A DNA stretch of 44,958 nt from a virus (IMGVR_UViG_3300044815_000084:1-44958); one strand, 5' to 3'. Shown: positions 7,613 through 15,001, counted from the stretch's first letter. Translations and numbers: made by a program. The notes: generated by a model not told the origin, from the sequence alone.

Positions 7613-7806
7613 CCGTCCTCCTTTACGAAACCCTCTTTTTCAAGCCAATCCAAGCACCTGGAGACCTGAAATCGGGGAGCCGAGCCGAAGAGTTTGCAGG
7701 GCATCCCGTCCTTGCGGCGGTATTCCAGCCAGCGACGGGACATGTGGATGTGCGCGGCGAGTTCCTCGATGCCGACGAAGGGCTCGATCTGCGTCACGGT
7801 GGTCAT
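7609..7806 (-). CDS. Excisionase-like helix-turn-helix protein, 65 aa
   Basis: A short MerR/AlpA-type winged helix-turn-helix: GIEELAAHIHMSRRWLEYRRKDGMPCKLFG is the typical order of a helix-turn-helix followed by a wing. Proteins of this size next to an integrase usually direct excision (Xis) or regulate integrase. It overlaps the integrase start by 4 nt, so both would be made from the same leftward transcript. Confidence 0.75.
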   Translation of the reverse strand: MTTVTQIEPFVGIEELAAHIHMSRRWLEYRRKDGMPCKLFGSAPRFQVSRCLDWLEKEGFVKEDG

Positions 7807-8006
7807 CGCTCGTTCTCCAGAAGCGCGGCTCGGGCGAGTTCTCCTCGCCGTTCGAATGCATCCGCGCAGCCGGGGAGCGAGCCGTCACTGCGCTCATCGA
7901 CGATTCGCTGGAGATATTCCCGCAGACGTTTTACCTCGGCCTTCGCCTTCCGCTCGCCCTCCGGTACCGGGACTTCGACCATCGGCGTCGACCATTCGCG
8001 GCTCAT
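7803..8006 (-). CDS. Hypothetical coiled-coil protein, 67 aa
   Basis: Small and charged, with a heptad-like stretch (KAKAEVKRLREYLQRIV). ATGA overlaps on both sides place it in the replication/integration operon. No known family. Confidence 0.65.
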   Translation of the reverse strand: MSREWSTPMVEVPVPEGERKAKAEVKRLREYLQRIVDERSDGSLPGCADAFERRGELARAALLENER

Positions 8007-8206
8007 GAAAGCGCTCCCTTGTAGATCTCTTTAGCCGCTGCGGCACACTGATCGCAGAGCATCAGCACGTTGCCGCTGTACTTCGTTTCAGGGGGCACCG
8101 GGTATCCGGCGATGTACATCTTGCGGCGCCCCTTGCGGATGCAGCCTGCTCCTTCACAGGTCGATGAGCCGTCCTTGAGGCGCTTGTCCAGGTCGAGGGC
8201 GGTCAT
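8003..8206 (-). CDS. Small zinc-binding protein, 67 aa
   Basis: The start at 8206 overlaps the stop of the helicase-loader gene (ATGA). Four cysteines in two pairs (C-x4-C near residue 20 and CDQC near residue 52) suggest a small zinc finger. It is translated directly after the DnaC-like ATPase and could be part of replication, but this is only positional. Confidence 0.65.
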   Translation of the reverse strand: MTALDLDKRLKDGSSTCEGAGCIRKGRRKMYIAGYPVPPETKYSGNVLMLCDQCAAAAKEIYKGALS

Positions 8207-8922
8207 GCGACCCGCCAGTCCTGGCCCTCGACACGGACGCTCCGGCAGTAGCCGACAAGCCTGCTCATCAGTGGATCGCCGTAGCGCTCGCCGATCTCCG
8301 AGGGCGTGAGGTTCGTGGTCACGAGGAGCGCCGCCCCGGCCTGCTCGCGGGCATCGACCGCGGCAAACAGTTGCTCCATCCCGAACTCCGTTGGCCGCGT
8401 CTTGTCGAGGTCGTCGAGGACCACGGCGCCGTTGCCGGAGAACATCCTGACCGCCTCCGCCCGACCCTCGTCCGTGAAGCTCCCGCCCAGCTTCGCCATC
8501 GCACGGGCCACCGAGGCGTAGGTGCAGGCGAAGTGTTCGAGCCGGGTCCAGCAGGCGGCGGCGGCGATGCGGGTCTTCCCCACTCCGGTCTCCCCGGTGA
8601 GCATCAGGCCACCGGGACTCTTCGTGGCCGCCCACTCCTTCGCGGCGGCAACTGCTGCCTGTTGGCCTGATTTCGCCGGAAGACGATCCAGCGACTCGCC
8701 CTGCAACCGGTTCGGAAGCTGGGAGCGATTGCGCCGGGCGACTCTGGCCGACTGACGCTCGCGCTCCTTTTCGGCATCCTCGTTTGCGTCGAAGCATCCG
8801 TCGCAGCGGGGTTCACGCTTCATCAGCGCCGAGACCCAACGGTGTCCGGCGGTTCCCTCGGTCGGTAGCTCAACCGTGAATTCCCGGCCGCAATCCATGC
8901 AGTTGACCTCGACTGCGCTCAC
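8203..8922 (-). CDS. DnaC-like AAA+ ATPase (helicase loader)
   Basis: A 239-residue ATPase of the DnaC/IstB type, expected to load the host replicative helicase at the phage origin. Residues 8-11 and 40-43 (CxxC pairs) form an N-terminal zinc site; Walker A is GETGVGKT at 110-117, Walker B VVLDDLD at 167-173, sensor I TTN at about 202-204, and a sensor-II/arginine stretch follows (SRLVGYCRS). It follows the helix-turn-helix replication gene with an ATGA overlap, the usual initiator-plus-loader pair of temperate phages. The phage encodes no DNA polymerase or helicase that I can see, so it should depend on host replication. Confidence 0.9.
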   Translation of the reverse strand: MSAVEVNCMDCGREFTVELPTEGTAGHRWVSALMKREPRCDGCFDANEDAEKERERQSARVARRNRSQLPNRLQGESLDRLPAKSGQQAAVAAAKEWAATKSPGGLMLTGETGVGKTRIAAAACWTRLEHFACTYASVARAMAKLGGSFTDEGRAEAVRMFSGNGAVVLDDLDKTRPTEFGMEQLFAAVDAREQAGAALLVTTNLTPSEIGERYGDPLMSRLVGYCRSVRVEGQDWRVA

Positions 8923-9689
8923 GACGCTGCCTCGACTTTCGCGTCGTAGATGCTGCGGTCACGGGTCCCGGTCGTAGCCTTCTTCGCCGATCCGCCGCGT
9001 TTGGCGGTCAGCAGAAGTTGGTCGTACTTCTCGCGGAACTTCGGCAGCGAGAGGACGTTGGCCCGCCAGAACTCATTCGCTGCCGTCCAGCGGATCAGTC
9101 GTTCGGCCTCGGAGCGGTCCCGGCCGTCCTTGTCGAGCATCAGCCGTTCGGCGTCGATCCAGGCCTTGGAGATCGTCGGAGCTTTGCCGGTGTTCTCTGC
9201 GACGAGAGAGGCGAGAAGGTCAGAGAGCGGCGCGTCGGGAATCTCGATTCCCGACCTTCCCTTTCCTCTTCCATTCCCTTTCCCTTCCTCTTCCCTTTCC
9301 GGGTGGGAGTCCTCCGGTAGGACTACGGGAGTAGTACCGGAGTCCACAATCCCCGCATCAGGAGCGGGAATGTCAGACTCTCTCGGCTTATTTATGACCT
9401 GATGCTCGGTGAAGTTCTGGCACGCGATGTAGCGCTCTCCGTCGACCTCATAACGGACGATCAAATCGGCGTCGTGAAGGCTCCCTAACCACTCCCGTAG
9501 GACTACGGGAGTCACGTCCTCATCGGTCGGGAAGACCTCGCCGATGATCCACTGAGGAAGCTCTTGAAGACGCCCCTCATCGTCAGCCAGGTTCCACAGG
9601 TGGATGTTCAGCAACCGCGCATCGCGGGATACCGAGCGGACCTTCCGATTCTTCGGATAGGCAGGCTTCACGGTGCGAATCCGCGGCAT
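8919..9689 (-). CDS. Phage replication protein with N-terminal winged helix (initiator-like)
   Basis: 256 residues. The N-terminal 110 residues (VKPAYPKNRKVRSVSRDARLL... LLNIHLWNLADDEGRL... YIACQNFTEHQVINKPRES) match the widespread phage replication-protein helix-turn-helix seen in front of DnaC-type loaders. The middle is a low-complexity Gly/Glu linker, and the C-terminal part (about 155-230) is helical, as in DnaD-like domains. It lies directly upstream of the DnaC-like loader. It probably binds the origin, which in such phages often lies inside this gene; I did not identify iterons. Confidence 0.8.
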   Translation of the reverse strand: MPRIRTVKPAYPKNRKVRSVSRDARLLNIHLWNLADDEGRLQELPQWIIGEVFPTDEDVTPVVLREWLGSLHDADLIVRYEVDGERYIACQNFTEHQVINKPRESDIPAPDAGIVDSGTTPVVLPEDSHPEREEEGKGNGRGKGRSGIEIPDAPLSDLLASLVAENTGKAPTISKAWIDAERLMLDKDGRDRSEAERLIRWTAANEFWRANVLSLPKFREKYDQLLLTAKRGGSAKKATTGTRDRSIYDAKVEAAS

Positions 9690-10024
9690 TACGCCGCGTC
9701 CTCCCAGACTTCATTGGCGTAGAAGTTTGCGGGCGGAGCCTCGGCCGGGGCGAGGGAGGAAGCCGAGTCTGCAACGCCCGAATGGATGCTGGCGGTCTGA
9801 CTTTCCCCCGCCTGTTGGCGAGAGCAACCAGCATCCACCCCGACGTTCAGGGTCCAAACCACGTACTTACCGTCCGGCTCGCTCGAGATGTCCCAGCCTT
9901 CTTCTCGAAGCTCTTGGACACGCGCTGCGGCCCTCGGCATGAAGTCCCTGATGTAGACATCGGAACGTACGCCGAGTCCTCCTGCGGCTTTGAGGGAGTT
10001 CAGGATGCGCTCCTTCTGGGTCAT
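9689..10024 (-). CDS. Winged-helix DNA-binding protein, 111 aa
   Basis: The start at 10024 (MTQKERIL) is chosen because it overlaps the preceding TGA (ATGA); a start seven codons further up is less likely. Residues 1-55 read as a phage winged helix (RILNSLKAAGG, AAARVQELREEGWDI, then a wing), the HTH_39-like pattern. The C-terminal half is low-complexity and acidic. It may regulate early genes or assist replication. Confidence 0.7.
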   Translation of the reverse strand: MTQKERILNSLKAAGGLGVRSDVYIRDFMPRAAARVQELREEGWDISSEPDGKYVVWTLNVGVDAGCSRQQAGESQTASIHSGVADSASSLAPAEAPPANFYANEVWEDAA

Positions 10025-10431
10025 GACGCTTTCCTCGGCGCCCACTCACCGGCACGGGCGGGTATGTAGGGTTCGGTCTTGACGGCCTCTTTGTGGGCCG
10101 AGAGGATGGAGCGGACGTTGTCGGAGCGGCGGTCGATGGCCTTGGCGAGGGTCTTGTGACTCTCGACCTTCCCGACCAGTCGCTCGATGCGCTCGGCAAG
10201 TCCCTCCTCTACCTGCTCCACGGCGGCGTGTGCGGTCGCCTGACGCTCCTCGGCGTTCTTACCCGACGTATTCCTCATCGCGGCCTGGTAGTAGCGCTGG
10301 TAGCGCTTTTCAAGTTCCTTCAGTTCACCGGTTTCGGTGGCCCATGCGGGAGCGAATTCGGAAAGCTCCTGGTTGCAGGTCGCAAGCTCTCTCATGCAGC
10401 CGGGGATCGAGTCGAGGCGAACGTCGGTCAC
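10021..10431 (-). CDS. Coiled-coil hypothetical protein, 136 aa
   Basis: Almost entirely helical and highly charged, with repeated Glu/Leu/Lys heptads. ATGA overlaps on both sides place it between the SSB-like gene group and the replication genes. Possibly a recombination or replication accessory protein; no family recognised. Confidence 0.7.
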   Translation of the reverse strand: MTDVRLDSIPGCMRELATCNQELSEFAPAWATETGELKELEKRYQRYYQAAMRNTSGKNAEERQATAHAAVEQVEEGLAERIERLVGKVESHKTLAKAIDRRSDNVRSILSAHKEAVKTEPYIPARAGEWAPRKAS

Positions 10432-10787
10432 TTCAACGCCTCCAAGATGCGGTCCTTCAGCGCCTTGCAGACCCAGTCGGCGAAGCCCTCGGCAGGGTCG
10501 GTCTGACGTTCGCCGCCGCCGTAGTTATATGAGAAGAATGCTTGCCGGATGAGACCCATTTCGGAGGTTTCGTGAACGTTGGCACGAACGTTGGCGTTGG
10601 CCTCCGCGACAGACGATGGACGAGGACGCTCGAAACCACATCGTTCGGCGACCTCGCGGATGTCCTCACCCTCGATGATTGCTTTCAGGGCGAAAGCGGC
10701 GAGGAGTTGCACGGCGTTCTCACGCTGCTCCATCGCCCGCTGACGGGATTCCTCGATCACGTCGAGCATCGAAAGCGGATCGGTCAT
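10428..10787 (-). CDS. Hypothetical protein, 119 aa
   Basis: The start at 10787 (MTDPLSMLDVI) overlaps the upstream stop (TGATG). The N-terminal half is helical; residues about 40-55 (IREVAERCGFERP) resemble a short recognition-helix region but do not form a clear helix-turn-helix. The C-terminus is acidic and helical. Function unknown. Confidence 0.65.
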   Translation of the reverse strand: MTDPLSMLDVIEESRQRAMEQRENAVQLLAAFALKAIIEGEDIREVAERCGFERPRPSSVAEANANVRANVHETSEMGLIRQAFFSYNYGGGERQTDPAEGFADWVCKALKDRILEALK

Positions 10788-10960
10788 CAGTACTCCTCGC
10801 CTTCCCGCTGCCAAGGGGTCTCCATCTTTTCCATGTAGTCGAGGTCGCGTTCGCACTTCTCGGGAGTACGGTCGATGCCGTCGTTCCCCGGCTCCTCGAA
10901 CTGCATATAGGCCTTCTGCTCGAAGCGGAGCATCTCTTCGTATTCGGAGCGACGGAACAT
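10787..10960 (-). CDS. Small acidic protein, 57 aa
   Basis: Begins MFRRSEYEEML. There is a 14-nt gap after the previous gene and no clear ribosome-binding site, so the start is uncertain. Acidic and helical with no motif. Included because it is coupled by TGATG to the next gene and fills an otherwise empty interval. Confidence 0.5.
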   Translation of the reverse strand: MFRRSEYEEMLRFEQKAYMQFEEPGNDGIDRTPEKCERDLDYMEKMETPWQREGEEY

Positions 10961-10974
10961 CAGCCGAGAGGTGC

Positions 10975-11178
10975 CTAGCTCACCAAGGCAGTCGCGACGG
11001 GCTGGTACTCGGTGGTTTTGCCACCTTCGGACCAAGCCTGTGCAGCGGCGGCGTTACCGACGACGGCATCGATGTCCTCGTCGTCCTTCTTCCAGTACGC
11101 GGCGAAGGGGTACTCCACGATCTTGCCGTCAGAACCCTGAAGGGTGACGGTCCATTCGTTTTTGGTGCGAGCGTTCAT
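10975..11178 (-). CDS. Hypothetical protein, 67 aa
   Basis: Strong ribosome-binding site (AAGGAG, 4 nt, ATG at 11178). The sequence is a short beta-type protein (EWTVTLQGSDGKIVEYPFAAYW) with a helical tail. It directly follows the SSB-like gene and may belong to the same DNA-metabolism group. Function unknown. Confidence 0.65.
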   Translation of the reverse strand: MNARTKNEWTVTLQGSDGKIVEYPFAAYWKKDDEDIDAVVGNAAAAQAWSEGGKTTEYQPVATALVS

Positions 11179-11186
11179 GTGTCTCC

Positions 11187-12062
11187 TTAAAATGGGATTG
11201 AGTCGTCGAAGCCGTCGGCGGTCGGGAGCGGACCTTTGATCCACTCTTCGGTCTTGGTCTGCAACTGAGCCAGAGCGTTGCCCTGACGATCGAGGTCCTG
11301 AAGAGCCGAGAGAGCTGCGTCAGAGCGTCCTTCGACCAACAGAGGGCCGGTGATGTAGTCGGCCACTTTCTCCCTCGCAGGAGCGTGTACAAGTCCTGCG
11401 TAGTCGAGGAGCTTCAGTACCTCGTCGCGGTCGGTTACACCGGGTTCGGTCGTTCTGGCGCCCGAGAGGTCGACTGAGGACGAGTCAGGGGCAGCACCAA
11501 GGGGAGGCGACTCTTGCGGTGAGCTGGTCGCTGGTACTGCACCCTGACTCGCCTTCTGGCCAGCGGCGATGGCGTCGGCGTCGAACTCATCGGCAAGGAA
11601 GGCAACATCTCGCAGGATGTCGGAGGTTCCCTTGGAGGGCCAGCCGATGATCGCCATCGTCCGCAGCGCCATCTCCTGCGAGTGCTGCCTACGAATTTCC
11701 CCGTTCTTGCGGTCCCAGTCGACTTCTCCCGAAGACGCGGGCTTGGAGTTGTTCGACGTGCTGGTTTCGGAGGAGGAGCCGTGGGAGAACTGCTGCGGAG
11801 CGCCGCCCTGCTTCATCGCCTCATAGTCGAGCTTGAGTTTCCGCTGGCCTTTCGGCATCGGGAGGAGATCCCCCCAGACCACTTCCTGTTCCTGCGGTTC
11901 CTTGTGGGTGCCGTCGTCCTTGATCTTGCGGTTGGAGACGATGTCCTGAACGACCGAGCCGTCTTCAAGCTGAAGGTCGAGCGTGTAGGACTGGTTACGC
12001 CCGTAGTCGTTCCCCCACTCGTCGCCCTGCATGACGCGGGTGATCGTCATCTGCTGGCTCAT
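11187..12062 (-). CDS. SSB-like protein ending in DDSIPF
   Basis: 291 residues. The extreme C-terminus is FDDSIPF, nearly the acidic tip (DDDIPF) by which bacterial SSB recruits replication and repair proteins. The N-terminal 70 residues are strand-rich (VMQGDEWGNDYGR, YTLDLQLEDGSVVQDIVSN) and could be a small OB-type fold. The middle is a long Ser/Pro/Ala-rich flexible region with a helical part at about 210-275. The order folded N-terminus, linker and acidic tip is that of SSB, but the N-terminal fold is not proven. Its place upstream of the replication genes fits. Confidence 0.6.
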   Translation of the reverse strand: MSQQMTITRVMQGDEWGNDYGRNQSYTLDLQLEDGSVVQDIVSNRKIKDDGTHKEPQEQEVVWGDLLPMPKGQRKLKLDYEAMKQGGAPQQFSHGSSSETSTSNNSKPASSGEVDWDRKNGEIRRQHSQEMALRTMAIIGWPSKGTSDILRDVAFLADEFDADAIAAGQKASQGAVPATSSPQESPPLGAAPDSSSVDLSGARTTEPGVTDRDEVLKLLDYAGLVHAPAREKVADYITGPLLVEGRSDAALSALQDLDRQGNALAQLQTKTEEWIKGPLPTADGFDDSIPF

Positions 12063-12259
12063 CGTTCGGACCGCCGGACCTCTTCGAGATTCTCCAAAGA
12101 AGCGTCCAAGCGGCAGTACGTCTCCGAACTCAGTGCGTGACGGTCACGGTGCCTGCGAACCCAACCTTCAATCGCCTCCAGGGAAGGCGGCGGCGGGATG
12201 AGGGTCTTGCCACAGATCTCGTCGTAGAGCGAGTTCAGCTTCTCCAGATCGGCGTCCAT
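12059..12259 (-). CDS. Hypothetical protein, 66 aa
   Basis: A small helical protein with a Pro-rich patch (LIPPPPSLEAIEGWV). Coupled by ATGA to the SSB-like gene and by TGATG to the small membrane-protein gene upstream. No known family. Confidence 0.6.
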   Translation of the reverse strand: MDADLEKLNSLYDEICGKTLIPPPPSLEAIEGWVRRHRDRHALSSETYCRLDASLENLEEVRRSER

Positions 12260-12423
12260 CAGCGATCACCCGTCTTCGATACCGGCGGATGCCATTTCTT
12301 CGGCCAGAGCCAGTCGGTCGAGGACTTCGGCGTTGGATGCTGAAGCTGCTTCTCGGCTTTCTTGAAGGCGATCACCGCAAGCACCGCAGGGGCACCGATG
12401 ATGAGAATTGGCAGGGAGTTCAC
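12259..12423 (-). CDS. Small membrane protein, 54 aa
   Basis: GTG start at 12423 (GTGA overlap with the preceding gene) with AGGAGG 7 nt upstream. Residues 2-20 (NSLPILIIGAPAVLAVIAF) form one hydrophobic helix followed by a basic, tryptophan-containing tail, so a single-span membrane protein with the tail probably inside. Small early membrane proteins of phages often alter the host envelope or exclude other phages; nothing more specific is visible. Confidence 0.6.
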   Translation of the reverse strand: MNSLPILIIGAPAVLAVIAFKKAEKQLQHPTPKSSTDWLWPKKWHPPVSKTGDR

Positions 12424-13115
12424 GAAGGGACCTCCTCTTTCTCGACGAGGCCGATCTCCGTCAGGTCGACCTCTTTGACGATGCGGCAGCGGTGGACGCG
12501 GAACTTGCCGTTACCGTTGGGAAGGGCAGCGATGTCAGAGGCCTTGAACTCGGCGAGCAGTATGCGACGGCCAGGGTGCCATTCGCTGATGCACCATGAG
12601 AGCGTGGCCAAGTTGATTCCGGAACCACACTGCGCGTCATCGGAACAGTTGGCGTCGGTGACTTCGTAGTCGCCCTTGACCTCGTATTTGATGGTGCCGA
12701 CGAACGGTCCCTCACCGTCCTCGTTGACCAGCTTGTAGGCCCTGATTTTCCCGACCTGGTCCTTCATCATCAGAAGGTCGTTGGTCAGGTAGGGGTTCAG
12801 GCCCTCGGCACCGCGGAGGTTGGCATCGCGGAGGTCGGCATCGCCGAGGTCGGCATCGCCGAGGTTGGCATCGCGGAGGTCGGCATCGCCGAGGTCGGCA
12901 CCGCGGAGGTCGGCACCGCCGAGGTCGGCATCGCCGAGGTTGGCACCGCCGAGGTCGGCATCGCCGAGGTTGGCACCGCGGAGGTCGGCACCGCCGAGGT
13001 TGGCACCGCTCGCCACCGCCGCTTCGACGGCGGCTCGCACATCGGCCGCTCCCTTCGCGACGTACAGCACCTTCGACTTGTCGTAACGCGAGACGATCTT
13101 GATCTCTTTCGGCAC
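12420..13115 (-). CDS. Pentapeptide-repeat protein with C-terminal domain
   Basis: 231 residues from a GTG start at 13115. Residues about 30-105 are nearly perfect pentapeptides of the A(D/N)LxG type, which fold into a right-handed square beta-helix. The C-terminal 125 residues are a separate domain with paired cysteines (NCSDDAQC, then SWCI) seen in other phage pentapeptide proteins. Some pentapeptide proteins mimic DNA and protect gyrase, but that is only a family-level possibility. The repeat block is encoded by 13 copies of a 15-bp unit and may vary in copy number. Confidence 0.85.
   Translation of the reverse strand: MPKEIKIVSRYDKSKVLYVAKGAADVRAAVEAAVASGANLGGADLRGANLGDADLGGANLGDADLGGADLRGADLGDADLRDANLGDADLGDADLRDANLRGAEGLNPYLTNDLLMMKDQVGKIRAYKLVNEDGEGPFVGTIKYEVKGDYEVTDANCSDDAQCGSGINLATLSWCISEWHPGRRILLAEFKASDIAALPNGNGKFRVHRCRIVKEVDLTEIGLVEKEEVPS
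12816..13010. repeat. Tandem 15-bp repeat inside the pentapeptide gene
   Basis: Thirteen copies of a 15-bp unit of the form GAGGTyGGCAyCGCs begin at 12816 and recur every 15 bases to 13010. They encode the pentapeptides on the minus strand and leave several other frames open, which makes false ORFs. Variation is mainly at three positions per unit. Confidence 0.9.
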
Positions 13116-13116
13116 C

Positions 13117-13263
13117 TCACTGCCCCCGTTTCAGACGCTGATTTTCAATTTCGAGAAAGCGACGTCCCTGCTCAAGGTCTTGCTGGGATGCGTCACCCGC
13201 TGCCGTGGCGATCACGTAGCCGAGGACGAAGGCGAAGAGCGCGACTCCTGCGATGAGGACCAT
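13117..13263 (-). CDS. Small membrane protein, 48 aa
   Basis: ATG at 13263 overlapping the upstream stop (TGATG). Residues 2-22 (VLIAGVALFAFVLGYVIATAA) form a hydrophobic transmembrane helix, followed by a charged helical tail rich in Gln, Glu and Arg. The layout of one membrane span with a short coiled-coil tail resembles early phage inner-membrane effectors. Too short for a standard ORF cutoff. Confidence 0.6.
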   Translation of the reverse strand: MVLIAGVALFAFVLGYVIATAAGDASQQDLEQGRRFLEIENQRLKRGQ

Positions 13264-13415
13264 CAGCGCTTCACGTCCTTGACCTGCGGCACCGAGTAGA
13301 GAGGTAGGAAGACGCGCTGCTTGGCTTCGGCCTTTTCGGCGAGGCGCTGCGTCAGTCCCTTGTGACCGATCTTGGTCGACATGGGCTCGAGCGGATAAGG
13401 GTTGGCGCGGCTCAT
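13263..13415 (-). CDS. Small basic protein, 50 aa
   Basis: Start at 13415 chosen because it overlaps the preceding stop by ATGA; a second ATG 11 codons in is possible. Basic (Lys/Arg-rich) with the tail LPLYSVPQVKDVKR. It directly precedes the small membrane protein. No family recognised. Confidence 0.5.
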   Translation of the reverse strand: MSRANPYPLEPMSTKIGHKGLTQRLAEKAEAKQRVFLPLYSVPQVKDVKR

Positions 13416-13882
13416 GCGCCTTCTCGCATGTAGGACCGCTGGAGTTCGGCGTGTTCCGAAAGAAGCCGGTCGTACCTTGACCCCGAGGCGTACTTCAGTT
13501 CCTCGGCGATCTGCGCCATCGTCTTCTTCTCGCGGGGTTCCTCGGCCTCGGCTACCTGCTTCGGCGGAGAACTGAACTTGCGGGCGCTTCGCCCAGCCTC
13601 GTTCCGCTTGCGCTTCCTCTTCGGCGCCGCACTCGACCGCTCTTTCAGACCAAGCTCTATCTGCACGTCTCGTTTCGTGCTGCCGGTCTTCTTCGCGATC
13701 TCGGCGAGGGTCGCTCCAAGTCCCGAGTGCTTGGGCGTCGAAGAGATTTCGATCTGTTCGTACTCGGGATGCTTGAAGACGAAATGTCCCCGTGGAGCGC
13801 CGACGCACTCCCAACCGAAGTGACGCAGCCAGGCGGCCTTTTCCTTCGCGACCGTGTTCGGGAACTTGACGGTGCTACTCAC
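13412..13882 (-). CDS. HicA-like domain protein, 156 aa
   Basis: Residues about 15-70 (AWLRHFGWECVG... RGHFVFKHPE... LGATLAEIAKKTG) follow the order of HicA-type mRNA interferases: GW near the start, a (G)H in a beta-hairpin, HP, then a terminal helix. HicA toxins cleave mRNA using a His in that hairpin. Here the glycine-serine-histidine is RGH, and a 90-residue basic, helical extension follows, so it is longer than a standalone HicA (about 60-80 residues). No HicB-type antitoxin follows. It may be a phage-modified RNA-binding or toxin-fold protein rather than an active toxin. Confidence 0.5.
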   Translation of the reverse strand: MSSTVKFPNTVAKEKAAWLRHFGWECVGAPRGHFVFKHPEYEQIEISSTPKHSGLGATLAEIAKKTGSTKRDVQIELGLKERSSAAPKRKRKRNEAGRSARKFSSPPKQVAEAEEPREKKTMAQIAEELKYASGSRYDRLLSEHAELQRSYMREGA

Positions 13883-14142
13883 GAGCGGAACGCCCCGCTG
13901 GTCTTGGGCGACCCCGGCTCCATCTCGCCTGCCATCTCCTGTCGACCGTCAGCGAAGAGACCTTCGGGACGAAGAAGATGCTCGGGACCGTTCAGGTCGG
14001 CCGAGAGGCGAGCGGTGAGGTAGGCCTGATCGCCTTCGGCCCAGGCCCGCTGCCGTTGACCAGCTTTCGCCTGAATCTGTTCTTCGATCCGAAGAGATCG
14101 ACGGCGGCGCTTACTCGGCGTCTGCTTGCGCGTCCTGCTCAT
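13879..14142 (-). CDS. Small basic hypothetical protein, 87 aa
   Basis: Start at 14142 (MSRTRKQTPSKRRRRSL). The N-terminus is strongly basic, then helical and Gln/Ala-rich, with an acidic tail. The second gene of the leftward operon after the Cro-like gene. A 16-codon frame ends in its ATGA (14140-14190), possibly a coupling leader. Possibly RNA-binding or antiterminator-like given its arginine-rich start and its place at the operon front; inference only. Confidence 0.55.
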   Translation of the reverse strand: MSRTRKQTPSKRRRRSLRIEEQIQAKAGQRQRAWAEGDQAYLTARLSADLNGPEHLLRPEGLFADGRQEMAGEMEPGSPKTSGAFRS

Positions 14143-14194
14143 CGGGGCTCGACCTTTCGGGAACCCGCACTGAGGTTGTCGGAGGCCATGTGCC

Positions 14195-14437
14195 CTAGGC
14201 GGCCTTCTCCGTCTCGCGGTAGAGGGCGCCGATGTCGCCATCGAAGAGCACTTCTGCAAGTGCGGGCTGCTGGCGGCGACTCGGCATATGAAGCCCCCGC
14301 TCCCAACCCGAAACGCGAGAGGTCGACGTGCTCAATTCGGCCGCGAGCTGAAGCTGCGTGATGCCCTTCCGTTCGCGGGCCGTGGCGATGTTGGCGCCGA
14401 CGACCTTGGACAAATGGTTAGTTGCGTGGGTTGCCAT
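14195..14437 (-). CDS. Cro-like XRE helix-turn-helix regulator
   Basis: About 80 residues starting MATHATNHL; upstream in-frame ATGs (to 14458) overlap a likely -10 box and are less probable. Residues about 15-70 are an XRE helix-turn-helix (VGANIATARERKGITQLQLAAELSTSTSRVSGWERG). It is the first gene of the leftward lytic operon, divergent from the repressor, the usual position of Cro. It should bind operators at 14.41-14.50 kb and repress the repressor promoter or modulate its own. Confidence 0.75.
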   Translation of the reverse strand: MATHATNHLSKVVGANIATARERKGITQLQLAAELSTSTSRVSGWERGLHMPSRRQQPALAEVLFDGDIGALYRETEKAA

Positions 14438-14500
14438 TTCCTGTGCCATCATACACATTTAATGGCTACCCGCAAACAGACAACCCAAATGGCAATGACA
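14412..14500. promoter_or_regulatory. Genetic-switch operators and leftward early promoter
   Basis: On the minus strand a -10-like TATGAT (plus 14448-14453) follows TTGCGG (14470-14475) by 16 nt, giving a leftward promoter for the early operon. Around it lie AAATGG at 14412-14417, its inverse CCATTT at 14434-14439, and AAATGG at 14487-14492. TAATGG overlaps the repressor start at 14460-14465. Extended matches such as GGAAATGGCAAC and CCAAATGGCAAT suggest repressor/Cro half-sites. The assignment is by eye. Confidence 0.55.
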
Positions 14501-15001
14501 ACCCGCTCTGCCGTCCTTAGCTTCCAGCTTCAGATGTCGGAGCAATCACGCAAATTCGGGCACCGCGTCAGAGAGCGCCGGGAGGAACTCGAACGCGACG
14601 AACCGGGCCGCTGGCAGGCCAAACACGTCGTCGCGCGCATGCACGACCACGGCGACCTGGCGATCAACACGAACCAGCTATCGCGTTACGAGAGTGGGAA
14701 CGGTCCCTTCCCGAGAGAGAACAGGCAGGAGGCTTTCGCCTACGCGCTGAAGACGACCGCCGGTGACCTAATCGCCGGTCCCTTGGCGGAGCGCCTCAAT
14801 CAGGAAGAGAACGTCGGCGACCTCATGGAGTCGCTGAGCGATGCCCAAGGTCAGGCGGATCTTCAGCAACAAGTCGCAGAGTACTTCGAGGCCCTCCGCG
14901 CCGAACTCGGGGAGAAGCTGGACAAGCTGAATGACGAAGTAAAAGCGCTTCGGCAGAGTGCAGAGTCATCTGGCCGTACTCGGAAATCGTCCGGCAAGTA
15001 G
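14462..15001 (+). CDS. CI-like XRE lysogeny repressor
   Basis: 179 residues on the plus strand, divergent from the Cro-like gene. Residues about 30-85 contain a helix-turn-helix (FGHRVRERREEL... NTNQLSRYESGNGPFP), and the C-terminal half is helical and acidic with a coiled-coil, suiting oligomerisation. There is no peptidase (LexA/Ser-Lys) domain, so cleavage by RecA-induced self-proteolysis is not expected. The ATG at 14462 has no ribosome-binding site, consistent with a leaderless message; a later ATG at 14537 is an alternative. It should hold the leftward promoter off in the lysogen. Confidence 0.75.
   Translation: MATRKQTTQMAMTTRSAVLSFQLQMSEQSRKFGHRVRERREELERDEPGRWQAKHVVARMHDHGDLAINTNQLSRYESGNGPFPRENRQEAFAYALKTTAGDLIAGPLAERLNQEENVGDLMESLSDAQGQADLQQQVAEYFEALRAELGEKLDKLNDEVKALRQSAESSGRTRKSSGK

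Noticed and set aside
12811-13010. CRISPR-like regular repeats
   Set aside because: Units are 15 bp and contiguous, without spacers, and encode pentapeptides.
12797-13120. Extra frames through the pentapeptide repeats (PTSAM/PTSAV and RSASP types)
   Set aside because: Result of a 15-bp repeat without stop codons in several frames; only the pentapeptide frame has a C-terminal domain and proper overlaps.
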